DNA of 54,081 nucleotides from an uncultured Clostridia bacterium (GTDB taxonomy: Bacteria; Bacillota; Clostridia; TANB77; CAG-508), in contig CALXFE010000009.1 in assembly GCA_944387545.1 (NCBI GenBank), forward strand, positions 1 through 54,081, in the 5' to 3' direction. A model generated the notes under the pieces. It was not told the origin of the DNA. It saw only the letters and a list, made by a program, of their open reading frames with translations, and made no database searches. A program made the position numbers and the translations under genes. How positions within the stretch are numbered: the stretch's first letter is position 1; each line of letters starts with the position of its first letter. Positions 1-8,516 of this stretch are shown here, piece by piece.

Positions 1-153
1 AATTTGAATCAAATTATAACTTAGAGCTTAAAAATATTGAAATCTAGGTAATTCCCCAGCTAAAAAAACTCATACTATGAATAGTCATTAGTTGCTAATT
101 ATCGGCTTCTATGATAATATCAGTAAAGATAAAAGTAATTGGAGGGAAAAGAG

Positions 154-733
154 ATGACAAATGAAATTGTTTTTGTAACACATAATCCTGGAAAAATAAA
201 ATCTGCTGAAAGATATTTTAAAAATTTGAAATTTACTACCTTTAATTATGAATTAGATGAGCCTAGGAGTGATGATATAAAAGAGATAGCAACTGCAAAA
301 GTAAAAGAAGCTTATGAATTAGTAAAAAAACCTTGTATTGCATTAGATACAGATTTTAGAATTGATGAATTAAATGGATTTCCTAGAGCTTTTGTAAATT
401 TTGCATTAGATACAATAGGAATAGAAGGAATTTTAAAGTTAATGGAAGGGAAAGAAAATAGAAAATGTGCATTTAATGAATGCTTAGCATATCATGATGG
501 AAAACATATACATTATTTTTATGGGAAGCATCCACGGAAACTTATCAAATAAAATTCAGGGATTAGATAGAGAAGAAAAGTGGTCAGATTTGTGGTATAT
601 CTTTAAGCCACAAGGATTTGAAAAAACATTAGCAGAAATGGATTCTGAAGAAAGAGAAAATAGAAGAAAAGTTGATGGTTCAGTACAAGCAATGCAAGAA
701 TTTGCAAATTGGTTTGAGAATATAAAGTTATAA
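154..733 (+). pseudogene. XTP/dITP pyrophosphatase (HAM1 family), frameshifted
   Basis: HAM1-family enzymes hydrolyse non-canonical purine NTPs (ITP, XTP) to monophosphates. The start ATG at 154 follows GGAGGG at 141-146. The N-terminus reads THNPGKIKSAERYF (the family's substrate loop) and ALDTDFRIDELNGFPRAF. Near 523-525 the reading frame breaks: upstream codons end in HYFYG, and the expected continuation GNLSNKIQG, WSDLWYIF, TLAEM is in the +1 frame, ending at 733. One extra G in the GGG run explains the break; with one base removed the protein would be about 193 residues, normal for the family. As read, translation stops at 552. Whether this is a real pseudogene or a sequencing indel cannot be told here. 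The 150 bases upstream hold nothing recognisable. Confidence 0.8.
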
Positions 734-862
734 AGACAAATTAGAAACATTAAAAATTACAACCAAAAAAGCAAAGTATAAAAAATATTTGTAAAATACT
801 ACACAAATCAAAAAAAGTATGATAAAATACTCGTGGAATTTTATATAAATAGAAAATTAAAA

Positions 863-969
863 AAATTTCACGAAATAGTTTTATGATAAACCAGTCGAAA
901 GTGGATTAAATACTCAAAAAAATGAGAAGGAGGAATTAAAAATGAGCCGGACACAGTAAATGGCATAAT
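863..969 (+). repeat. Detached copy of the yebC 5' end (left att-like repeat)
   Basis: This 107-base stretch copies 7635-7740, the leader, ribosome site and first codons of yebC. The last 21 bases (949-969, containing ACACAGTAAATGGC) are identical; the rest is about 85 % identical. Here one extra base after the ATG shifts the frame, so the ATG at 942 opens only a five-codon ORF (MSRTQ). The preceding promoter-like stretch at 786-840 also resembles 7440-7493. I read it as the left attachment site of an element that entered the first codons of yebC. Confidence 0.75.
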
Positions 970-1024
970 GTTGTAAATTCTTTCTTTACAGCCCCAATGG
1001 TTTTAAAAATTGATTAAATGTTTT

Positions 1025-1046
1025 TGGCACAATTCTGGCACAATTC
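1025..1046 (+). repeat. Paired 11-mer arm-type repeats, left end
   Basis: Two abutting copies of TGGCACAATTC occur here. The same pair (one mismatch) recurs in the same orientation at 7562-7583. They are probable integrase arm-binding sites. Confidence 0.6.
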
Positions 1047-1260
1047 GTTCAATAAAGAACCATAAAGAACAATAACGAAAGTAATAAATATAGAAAAGAG
1101 TAAACCATAATCATCATATTATATATAGAAAGATTATGGCTTAAATTTTATTTAAAAAGTTATAAAAAGTAAACAAATATGATTTGTGTAAAAATAATTT
1201 TTAAATTTAAAAGTAACATAATGCTAAAAGACGAAAGTATAATTGATAAAATAATAAAAA

Positions 1261-1309
1261 TTAAACTAATTGTAGGAAAAAAATTTAATTTATCCTACAA
1301 TTAGTTTAA
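1261..1309. repeat. Perfect 17-bp inverted repeat
   Basis: The arms at 1261-1277 and 1293-1309 (AAACTAATTGTAGGA and its complement) are perfect, with a 15-base AT loop. No T-run follows, so this is more likely a structural or protein-binding site than a terminator. It lies in the roughly 780-base stretch without a gene between the broken HAM1 gene and the defence operon. Confidence 0.6.
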
Positions 1310-1330
1310 AATATTATTGTCAAAATAGTT

Positions 1331-1379
1331 AATAGTTCAATTTAAAGTGAAATAATCTTTGGAATTGAACTATTTTTTA
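1331..1379 (+). terminator. Rho-independent terminator-like hairpin
   Basis: The 12-bp stem AATAGTTCAATT / AATTGAACTATT is followed by TTTTATTTT. No intact gene lies directly upstream, so it may be left over from a lost gene, or it may insulate the defence operon. Confidence 0.6.
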
Positions 1380-1439
1380 TTTTAACTCATATAATAAAAT
1401 GAAATTTTATAAAAATAATACAAAATGTATAAAAAGTGA

Positions 1440-1468
1440 TTGACTTATGCTAAAAAATAATGTAAAAT
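1440..1468 (+). promoter_or_regulatory. Sigma-A promoter of the four-gene defence operon
   Basis: TTGACT, a 17-base spacer and TAAAAT sit about 40 bases upstream of the ribosome site GGGAGG (1503-1508). It is the only good promoter seen before 7136. Confidence 0.65.
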
Positions 1469-1517
1469 TGAATAGAAAAGTTTAAAAGCGATACACTATT
1501 ACGGGAGGTTGATGATA

Positions 1518-2888
1518 ATGTTTACTTACGTTAAAGCTAAAAACTTTAAATCTTTAAAAGATATTGAATTCAATTTAAATAAAACTAAAACAAAAACGAA
1601 CCAATTTATATCTATATACGGTGAAAATGGAAGCGGAAAAACTAATATTGTAGAACTATTTAAATTTCTACAACAATCAGCAATGGCAAGGGCAATAGAT
1701 ATTGCTATGAATAAACTACCGAAAGAGTTTTTTAAAATGCAAGAAGAAATGGCGGATAAGATGCCTACAGAAATAAGACAAATCTTTGAATTATCCTTAG
1801 ATTTAAAAGAATATAGAATGTTAGATGAAAAAGAAGAGACCGAAATCGAATATGGTTTTAAAATTAATAATAAAGAGGGTTTTTACTATATTAAATTTAA
1901 TAATGAAATCATAGAAGAAAAACTATATTATATAGCAGGAAAACAAAGAGCATATCTATTTGAATTAAAAAAGGAAGATAATAAAATTATAAAAACATTA
2001 AATAAAAATATATTTATAAATGATAAATATAATGAAGAACTAATAGATGAGATAGATAAGTATTGGGGAAAATATTCTTTCTTATCATTACTTTCATTTG
2101 AGATGGTAGAAAAAAACAAAGAATATATAGATAATAATATATCTAAAAATATTACCGAGGTAATAGATAAGATTTGGGAAATGACTGTACATGTTGATAA
2201 AGGAATATCAAAAATAATGGCTGCTAGCCTAGAAAGAGTAAAAAAAATAGATAATATACAAAGAGGCTTTGTAGAAAAAAATCAGTTAAATGAATTAAAT
2301 AAGTATGAAAATGTTTTAAATATATTTTTTACTCAAGCTTATGCAGATATAAAAGAAGTTAAGTATAATATAACAGAAAAAGAAGATAAAATTTATTACG
2401 AATTATATTTTAATAAGATGATAGGAGGAAAGATAAAATCAATTCCTTCTAAAATGGAATCTGAAGGAACAAGAAGAATATTAAACCAATTTGATACATT
2501 AATAGGTTCATTATTAGGGGAAACGGTAATTATAGATGAAATAGATAATGGAATACATGATGTATTAATGAAAAATATTATAATGTCGATAAAAGATGAA
2601 ATTACAGGGCAATTAATTATAACGACTCATAATACATTATTGTTAGAAATATTACCAAAGGAATATATTTATATATTATCTACAGATTATAATGGAAATA
2701 AAACCATAAATTCTATAAAAGATTATGGGATTAAAATACAAAAAAATAATAATGCTCGTGATTTATATTTTAAAGGTGTTTTTGGAGGAATTCCAACAAC
2801 TGATTATATTGATTTTGAGGAAATCAAATATGCTCTTGAAGATTCAAAAAATGAAACAGAGGGAAATGCCAATGATGATACAACCTAA
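1518..2888 (+). CDS. AAA family ATPase (AAA_15/RloA-like), defence system subunit
   Basis: This is a predicted soluble ATPase of 456 residues, related to the SMC-like ATPases of abortive-infection systems. Visible motifs: the N-terminal FKSLKD; Walker A GENGSGKT (residues 35-42); an ABC-type signature SEGTRRILNQ (about 314); Walker B ETVIIDEIDN (about 334); and a switch histidine in IITTHNT (about 367). ATG 1518 was chosen because it is 9 bases from GGGAGG; upstream TTG/ATG codons are too close. The 3' end overlaps the next gene by 17 bases, implying translational coupling. In PARIS, AbiL and RloAB systems, an ATPase like this holds a small TOPRIM/nuclease effector that it releases on phage sensing; that role is inferred here from family and context only. 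Confidence 0.8.
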   Translation: MFTYVKAKNFKSLKDIEFNLNKTKTKTNQFISIYGENGSGKTNIVELFKFLQQSAMARAIDIAMNKLPKEFFKMQEEMADKMPTEIRQIFELSLDLKEYRMLDEKEETEIEYGFKINNKEGFYYIKFNNEIIEEKLYYIAGKQRAYLFELKKEDNKIIKTLNKNIFINDKYNEELIDEIDKYWGKYSFLSLLSFEMVEKNKEYIDNNISKNITEVIDKIWEMTVHVDKGISKIMAASLERVKKIDNIQRGFVEKNQLNELNKYENVLNIFFTQAYADIKEVKYNITEKEDKIYYELYFNKMIGGKIKSIPSKMESEGTRRILNQFDTLIGSLLGETVIIDEIDNGIHDVLMKNIIMSIKDEITGQLIITTHNTLLLEILPKEYIYILSTDYNGNKTINSIKDYGIKIQKNNNARDLYFKGVFGGIPTTDYIDFEEIKYALEDSKNETEGNANDDTT

Positions 2889-3444
2889 TTATTGCAAGGG
2901 AATAGTAATAGCACATGGGAAAAGTGAACTTCTTTTAGCTGAGCATATAAAAAGTAATTTGCATTTGCCTATTGAAATATATGCAGAAAGCAATGGAAAA
3001 ACGAGCATACAAATTGATAGTTTAATGACAGTATTGGGAAACAATATCTTTAAAAATAAAAGAGTATTTAGTAAAAAATATATGGTAGAAGAGGAAAAGG
3101 GAATATTAAAAAATTTTTCAGTAATGCCAATAATGGATTTGGATGATACCAGTGAAGATAGAAAACAAAAATATATTTCAAAAGAAATGTTTAAAAATCA
3201 CTGGTTAAAATCCTACATAATTCCAATATGGAATAATAGTAATTTAGATGAAGTATTACTAGATTTGCAACTAATAAATAAATTACCCAACAATAAAGAG
3301 AAAGGCAGAGTATATAGAGGATTATTCCCAACAAACAAAGGAAAATCGGACAAGCAACAAGTAGAAAATTTAATGAAAATGTTTAAGAAAAGCAATAAGA
3401 CTAATATGGAAGTTTTTATAAAGAAATGTCTTGAGAGTTTATAA
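2872..3444 (+). CDS. Small TOPRIM-like protein, partner of the upstream ATPase
   Basis: This is a 190-residue protein whose start ATG 2872 overlaps the ATPase gene and lies 8-9 bases after AGAGGG. The N-terminus reads IVIAHGKSELLLAEHIKS, with a glutamate at residue 19, and later PIMDLDD (about 84-92). That glutamate plus a D-x-D cluster is the metal-binding signature of TOPRIM folds, as in OLD, AriB and RloB-type effectors. Known ATPase-TOPRIM defence pairs (PARIS AriA-AriB, AbiL/RloAB) have the same order and size, but I cannot assign this to one family by eye. It probably acts as the nuclease effector. The Gabija gene follows 31 bases downstream without a visible promoter. Confidence 0.6.
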   Translation: MMIQPNYCKGIVIAHGKSELLLAEHIKSNLHLPIEIYAESNGKTSIQIDSLMTVLGNNIFKNKRVFSKKYMVEEEKGILKNFSVMPIMDLDDTSEDRKQKYISKEMFKNHWLKSYIIPIWNNSNLDEVLLDLQLINKLPNNKEKGRVYRGLFPTNKGKSDKQQVENLMKMFKKSNKTNMEVFIKKCLESL

Positions 3445-3475
3445 ATTAAAAATAGTTAGATAGATGGTGAAATAA

Positions 3476-5455
3476 ATGTATATAGAAAAAGTAGAAATTG
3501 AAAATTTTAGAATATTTGGAAAAAAGGTAGAAATTTTTTTTCAAAAAGGATTGAATATGCTAATAGGTGAAAATAATTCTGGAAAGACAGCTGTTATTGA
3601 TGCTATTCGTTTAGTTATGAATTTAGGTACATATAAAAGAAAGTTATATATGGATGAAAGTGATTTCCATGTTGATGAATATGGAAGAAGAAGCGAAAAA
3701 GCAAGGATAAGTATATATTTTGATGATTTAACTGTAAATCAGAAATCAGAATTATTATATTTAAGTGATATAACCGATTCTAATAGTAATAAGGCAGAAA
3801 TACATGTTAATTACTTATCATACTTAAATAATAAAGGAGAATTTAGAGTTAAGGAAGATGTAGTTGGATTCAATGAACAATATATACCTGATAAAGAATG
3901 TTTACAAAAGCTTACTAATATTTATATGCCAGCACTAAGAAATGCTGAAAATGATATGAAACCATCTAAATATAGTCAATTATCAAAGTTGTTATTAAGA
4001 TTTGCCAATACAAAAGAAAAAAAAGAAAGTTTAATAAAAATAGTAAACAATATGAATGAATCGATATTAAAAGATGATACTGTTTCAGAGATGCAAGATG
4101 ATATTAATAACAATTTAAAGATGATTGAGAAAGAAATAATTAATCAAAAGGTAAATATTAGTATGTCTGAGTCAACTATAAATGATATAGGAGCTACATT
4201 AAAACTAACAAATAAAAAAGAATTAAATAAAATTTGTATTAGTAATGAAGAAAAAGAGGAGATTATCAAAGAACAAAAAATAAATATAGACAAATATATA
4301 GAAGAAGTAAATGATACAGAATATATATTAGATATACAAAAAATGAAAAAGGATCACATAGAATTAAAAAATATCTTAAGAGATAGGATTGAGGTAAATT
4401 ATTTAATAAGACAAAATGGACTAGGATATAATAACATTTTATCTATGGCTACAGAATTAAGTAGTTCAAAAGAATCAAGTATAGATGATTTTTTATTAAT
4501 GTTATTAGAAGAACCAGAAGCACATTTACATCCGCAATTGTTATATTTACTTAATGATTTTCTACAAGAAAATAATAACATGCAAATAATATTGACATCC
4601 CATTCTCCAACACTTATATCAAGATTCAAAATTAATAAATTAATTGCTTTACAAAAAAATGAAGATAAGATTAAGATATCAAACTTATCAAAAATTGAAT
4701 TTGATGAAGGAGAGCAAGAAATTATAGAAAGATATTTAGATGTAACAAAAAGTCAGATGTTTTTTGCTAAAGGTATAATTTTTGTTGAAGGAATTACAGA
4801 AGCTTTATTAATAAATGAATTTTCAAAAACATTAAATAGAGATTTAGATAAGTATGCGGTTGAAATTGTAAACATAAATGGAGTGGACTTTGAACCGTTT
4901 GCAAAAATTTTTCAAGTAGAGAAAAACAAAAATTTATTAAGTATAAAATGTGCAATAATCACAGATGATGATAGATGCACAAACTCCAGTGATAATGAAT
5001 ATTTTATAAGAAAAGAAGAAATTGAATCTTATTCAAAAATAGTAGATGATGAGTTTGAAAAAATAAGTAATAAATTGAATAATGGAAATATAAGTAATAG
5101 AGCTAAGAAAATTTTGAAATACAGCAAAAATAATATTAAAGTAGTAACCGCTAAAAAGACATTTGAATATGAGTTAGCAAAGATAAGAGAAAATAGAACA
5201 ATTATTTTAGAAATATTAAGTGAAATACATCCTCAAATATATGATTTAATAGAACCATATAAAGATATACATAATGATGAACTATTTGCTACAAAGATAT
5301 GGATTGCAATAAAAGATTCCAAAAGTGAGTTTGCACAAAAATTGTTAAATAAATTAATATTAGGAAATAGTTTTAAAGTACCAAATTATATAAGAGAAGC
5401 TATTGAACATGTAACTGAAAAAATAGTAGAGGATGATAATAATGAAATTGACTGA
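3476..5455 (+). CDS. gajA: Gabija anti-phage protein GajA (OLD-type ATPase/TOPRIM nuclease)
   Basis: GajA is an ATP-sensing, site-specific DNA-nicking endonuclease that forms a tetramer and combines with GajB. This 659-residue protein has Walker A GENNSGKT (31-38), the ABC-like ATPase C-half LLEEPEAHLHPQ (about 342) with ILTSHSPTL, then a TOPRIM domain with GIIFVEGITEA (about 433, metal-binding Glu) and CAIITDDDRC (about 492). It is somewhat longer than the characterised GajA of Bacillus cereus. The stop overlaps the gajB start by 14 bases. Assignment as Gabija rather than a lone OLD nuclease rests on the directly coupled UvrD-type helicase. Confidence 0.88.
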   Translation: MYIEKVEIENFRIFGKKVEIFFQKGLNMLIGENNSGKTAVIDAIRLVMNLGTYKRKLYMDESDFHVDEYGRRSEKARISIYFDDLTVNQKSELLYLSDITDSNSNKAEIHVNYLSYLNNKGEFRVKEDVVGFNEQYIPDKECLQKLTNIYMPALRNAENDMKPSKYSQLSKLLLRFANTKEKKESLIKIVNNMNESILKDDTVSEMQDDINNNLKMIEKEIINQKVNISMSESTINDIGATLKLTNKKELNKICISNEEKEEIIKEQKINIDKYIEEVNDTEYILDIQKMKKDHIELKNILRDRIEVNYLIRQNGLGYNNILSMATELSSSKESSIDDFLLMLLEEPEAHLHPQLLYLLNDFLQENNNMQIILTSHSPTLISRFKINKLIALQKNEDKIKISNLSKIEFDEGEQEIIERYLDVTKSQMFFAKGIIFVEGITEALLINEFSKTLNRDLDKYAVEIVNINGVDFEPFAKIFQVEKNKNLLSIKCAIITDDDRCTNSSDNEYFIRKEEIESYSKIVDDEFEKISNKLNNGNISNRAKKILKYSKNNIKVVTAKKTFEYELAKIRENRTIILEILSEIHPQIYDLIEPYKDIHNDELFATKIWIAIKDSKSEFAQKLLNKLILGNSFKVPNYIREAIEHVTEKIVEDDNNEID

Positions 5456-7136
5456 TGAACAAGAAAAACTTATTAAGGCTAAAGGCAATACTATTTTAAA
5501 AGCTGGACCGGGAAGTGGAAAAACATTGGCTATTACAACATTAATAAATCAAAAACTTGAAAATTGGGAAGAAGACTATAAAGGGATGGCTATACTTTCT
5601 TTTTGTAATAGTAGTGTTGAAGAAATAAACAAGAAGACAGTTGATATAAAATATCCACATTATATAGGCACGATAGATGGATTTGTAGAAAAATATATGT
5701 TTTATCCATTTTATACGAGTCTGCTTTTTAAGAGCAAAAATAGGGCAAAAATTATAACAAATGATGATAAACAATTTTTTGATGATTTGAAATATAAGAG
5801 CTATTATAAACAAGAATGTTATAAATGTAAAAGTACAGCTAATGATATAATGATAGATACTAATGGCAATATAATACCACCCAAGAAAGAGTGTAATAAT
5901 ACTAATTTGCCTTGTGTAAGATATAAACAATTGCTTCTAAAAAATAACTATGTTACTTATGATGATGTAATGTCAATATCTATTTTTATACTTAAAAAAT
6001 ATCCTGAAATAGCAAAATTATTAGCCAAAAGGTTTCCGTTAATTATTATTGATGAAGCTCAAGATACTTCAAAAAATCAGATGGAACTAATTGAACAATT
6101 TGAGAAAAGAGGGGCTACAATTATTATTGTAGGCGATGCAGATCAAGCAATTTATGAATGGCGAAAAGCAACTCCACAAATATTTGTAAATAAATATGAA
6201 AATTCAGATTATAATAAAATTGAATTTTTAGAAAATCATAGGAGTTCTCAAAATATATGTAATGCAACATATAACTTTTCGACATTAAGTAAAACAGCAA
6301 TTGCAGTTGGGAAATTTAAAAATTATGTTGAAAAACCTATAATAGTATTTTATGATGATATAAAAAAAGTAATTGATTTTTTTAATGAATACTGTGAACA
6401 AAAGAAAATTGATGTGAATAAAAGAAAAATTTTAGTGCGTGGAAGAAATGATATAGAGAGTAATCCTTATTGTGATATACAACAGTTATGGAAGAATGAA
6501 ATTACAGAGAAAATGATTAAAATTACTTTGTTGAAAGGAAAAGGAAAAATCAATGAAGCTAGAGATATTCTGCAAACTGTACTTTTTGAATTGATTTTTA
6601 AAGAAACAATTGTAAATTCTGACAATAAAATAAATTTGATACTAGAGAAATATAACTTAGAACAGTGGAATAGTATAATAAATAACTTTTTGTTGGAAAT
6701 TCCTGAAAGCAATACTATATTAAAACAATGGGAAGTATTGATGCAAGAAAAATTAAATATATTATTAGAAACAAAAAAAGAACAATATATAAAAATAAAA
6801 AGAAACTCTTTAAAGGATAAAACTAAAGATTTTAAGCAAAAAGAAGTATACTATTTTGATAAAGAGTATATGAGTAAATCTTCTCAGATATCAACAATTC
6901 ATTCTGCCAAAGGAAAAACATATGAAGCAGTAATGCTGTTAATTAAACAAAGAGGAAAATTAACTTTTAATAGTTTAAACCAAAAAGATAATAAAACGGA
7001 AGAAATAAGGACAGCATATGTTGCTATGACAAGACCACAAAAGATATTGATAATAGCTTTACCAAAGAGTGTAAAAAAGAATTTTTATAAAAGTACAAAA
7101 TTTGAGAAAAAATTTTGGGAATGCATAGATTTATAA
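5442..7136 (+). CDS. gajB: Gabija anti-phage protein GajB (UvrD/Rep-type helicase)
   Basis: This is a superfamily 1A helicase-like protein of 564 residues. It has Walker A AGPGSGKT (21-28), DEAQD (about 204), GDADQAIYEWR (about 230), ENHRSS (about 264), TIHSAKGKT (about 485) and AYVAMTRP (about 525). In Gabija, GajB hydrolyses ATP on DNA ends and activates GajA nicking. ATG 5442 is preferred over 5433 because AGAGGA (5427-5432) is 9 bases away. A four-cysteine insertion (CYKC at about 126-129, then Cys near 150 and 158) lies between the ATP-binding N-terminus and the DEAQ motif and could bind zinc. It is the last intact gene before the right end of the island. Confidence 0.88.
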   Translation: MKLTDEQEKLIKAKGNTILKAGPGSGKTLAITTLINQKLENWEEDYKGMAILSFCNSSVEEINKKTVDIKYPHYIGTIDGFVEKYMFYPFYTSLLFKSKNRAKIITNDDKQFFDDLKYKSYYKQECYKCKSTANDIMIDTNGNIIPPKKECNNTNLPCVRYKQLLLKNNYVTYDDVMSISIFILKKYPEIAKLLAKRFPLIIIDEAQDTSKNQMELIEQFEKRGATIIIVGDADQAIYEWRKATPQIFVNKYENSDYNKIEFLENHRSSQNICNATYNFSTLSKTAIAVGKFKNYVEKPIIVFYDDIKKVIDFFNEYCEQKKIDVNKRKILVRGRNDIESNPYCDIQQLWKNEITEKMIKITLLKGKGKINEARDILQTVLFELIFKETIVNSDNKINLILEKYNLEQWNSIINNFLLEIPESNTILKQWEVLMQEKLNILLETKKEQYIKIKRNSLKDKTKDFKQKEVYYFDKEYMSKSSQISTIHSAKGKTYEAVMLLIKQRGKLTFNSLNQKDNKTEEIRTAYVAMTRPQKILIIALPKSVKKNFYKSTKFEKKFWECIDL

Positions 7137-7206
7137 TATTATAAAGAGTTGATTATAAAATTATAGGAGATGAACCTTATTAAGAAAGACTAGAAAAAAT
7201 TGTGGT

Positions 7207-7388
7207 ATGTCAACAATAATAGCAAACCATTGGATGAAAGCTATTTGTAATATGAGCAAAGGAGAAATAAGATAGTTCGTAGAAAAATATAAAAAGGAAT
7301 ATTAGCTCCATATCAGTTTGAACAAAAACCAAGAGAAATAGAAAATAAAAAAGAAGAAGATGAAGATGATTTTTTTCTTGATTTATAA
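7207..7388 (+). pseudogene. Decayed gene remnant with acidic C-terminus
   Basis: Codons from 7207 read MSTIIANHWMKAICNMSKGE, then a TAG and, after a frame change near 7290, GILAPYQFEQKPREIENKK ending in DEDDFFLDL and a stop at 7386-7388. The two pieces look like one former protein with a stop and a frameshift. The family is not recognised. It may be a relic of the element's own genes. Confidence 0.4.
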
Positions 7389-7561
7389 TTAACATAAATA
7401 AAAAAGTTTTGAAAACTCTACAATTTGAAAAACAAGTATTATTTGTAAAAAATACTACACAAAATAAAAAAAGTATGATAAAATACTTGTAGTGTTGTTT
7501 AAAAATTGGATAAATTTAGCAACAAAACAATCTGTTTACATAAAAAACAATCTGAAATTTC

Positions 7562-7583
7562 TGGCACAATTTTGGCACAATTC
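7562..7583 (+). repeat. Paired 11-mer arm-type repeats, right end
   Basis: TGGCACAATTT abuts TGGCACAATTC, matching the left-end pair at 1025-1046. The rest of 7389-7634 holds a promoter-like copy (7440-7493) of 786-840 and no gene. Confidence 0.6.
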
Positions 7584-7634
7584 GTTGGGTAGAGAACCTC
7601 GAAACCCTATATAAATGGGCAAAGATCAATAAAG

Positions 7635-7740
7635 AAATTTCACGAAATAGTTTTATGATAGAACAGCCGAAAACGGCTTAAATACTGAAAAAATTGAGAA
7701 GGAGGAATTAACCATGTCAGGACACAGTAAATGGCATAAT
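7635..7740 (+). repeat. Right att-like repeat: leader and first codons of intact yebC
   Basis: This is a direct repeat of 863-969. It includes a small GC hairpin (AGCCGAAAACGGCT, 7666-7679), the ribosome site GGAGG and codons 1-9 of yebC. If the element entered here, its right end supplied yebC with a new leader and promoter. Confidence 0.7.
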
Positions 7741-8433
7741 ATACAAGCCAAGAAAGGAAAAGCAGATGCAGCAAGAGGAAAAATATTCACAAAATTAGGA
7801 AGAGAATTACTAATTGCCGTAAAAGAAGGTGGACCAGATCCTGCAGGAAATTCAAAATTAAAAAATGTTATTGCAAAATGTAAGGCAGCCAATATGCCAA
7901 ATGATACCATTAATAATGCGATTAGAAAAGCATCAACCAGCAATGAAAATTATGAAGAAATTACATATGAAGGATATGGACCAAACGGAGTAGCCGTTAT
8001 TGTAGAAGCATCAACAGATAATAAAAATAGAACAGCAGCAGATGTAAGACATGTATTTGATAAAGCAGGAGGAAACCTAGGAACAACAGGATGTGTATCT
8101 TACATGTTTAACAAAAAAGGTGTTATGGTTATTGAAAAAGAAAGTACATCTATGAGTGAAGACGATTTGATGATGCTAGCACTAGAAGCTGGAGCAGAAG
8201 ATTTTTCTGCAGAAGAGGAAATCTATGAAATCACAACAGAGCCTGCAGATTTTACAACTGTTCGTGAAAAATTAGAAGAAGCAGGATTGACATTTTTAGA
8301 AGCAGAGGTTCAAATGGTACCAACAACTACTGTAAAACTAGATGAAAAAGGAAAAGAAAAAATGGAAAGATTAATAGAAAATCTAGAGGATTTAGATGAT
8401 GTTTCCAATATTTATCATAACTGGGAAGAATAG
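7714..8433 (+). CDS. yebC: YebC/PmpR family regulatory or translation factor
   Basis: This full-length protein of 239 residues has the family signature [16 protein letters not shown] at the N-terminus, followed by [22 protein letters not shown] and [12 protein letters not shown]. YebC proteins bind DNA in some species and in others act on ribosomes stalled at proline-rich motifs. ATG 7714 follows GGAGG by 8 bases. Its first nine codons form the repeated att-like core, so the gene has been rebuilt by, or survived, an insertion event. A membrane-anchored protein gene follows 83 bases later. Confidence 0.93.
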   Translation: MSGHSKWHNIQAKKGKADAARGKIFTKLGRELLIAVKEGGPDPAGNSKLKNVIAKCKAANMPNDTINNAIRKASTSNENYEEITYEGYGPNGVAVIVEASTDNKNRTAADVRHVFDKAGGNLGTTGCVSYMFNKKGVMVIEKESTSMSEDDLMMLALEAGAEDFSAEEEIYEITTEPADFTTVREKLEEAGLTFLEAEVQMVPTTTVKLDEKGKEKMERLIENLEDLDDVSNIYHNWEE

Positions 8434-8516
8434 ATAAGAATAGATAAATGGCAGTATGTGTATACAGTTATTTATCTATTTATATTATATTGTTAAATGA
8501 TAACGGAGGTAAAATT

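Larger units (their letters stand above)
947..7740. mobile_element. Putative integrated defence island flanked by yebC-derived att repeats
   Basis: The interval lies between two copies of the yebC start. Inside each end are two abutting 11-mers, TGGCACAATTC: at 1025-1046 on the left and 7562-7583 on the right. The spacings (core, about 55 bases, arms; then arms, about 135 bases, core) mirror those of the tRNA-Leu element at 40.35-49.9 kb, where a tyrosine integrase is present. Such paired repeats are typical arm-type integrase sites. The cargo is an ATPase/TOPRIM pair and Gabija. No integrase or relaxase gene is visible, so the element would be immobile or moved in trans. The element interpretation is inference; the repeats are seen directly. 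Confidence 0.6.
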
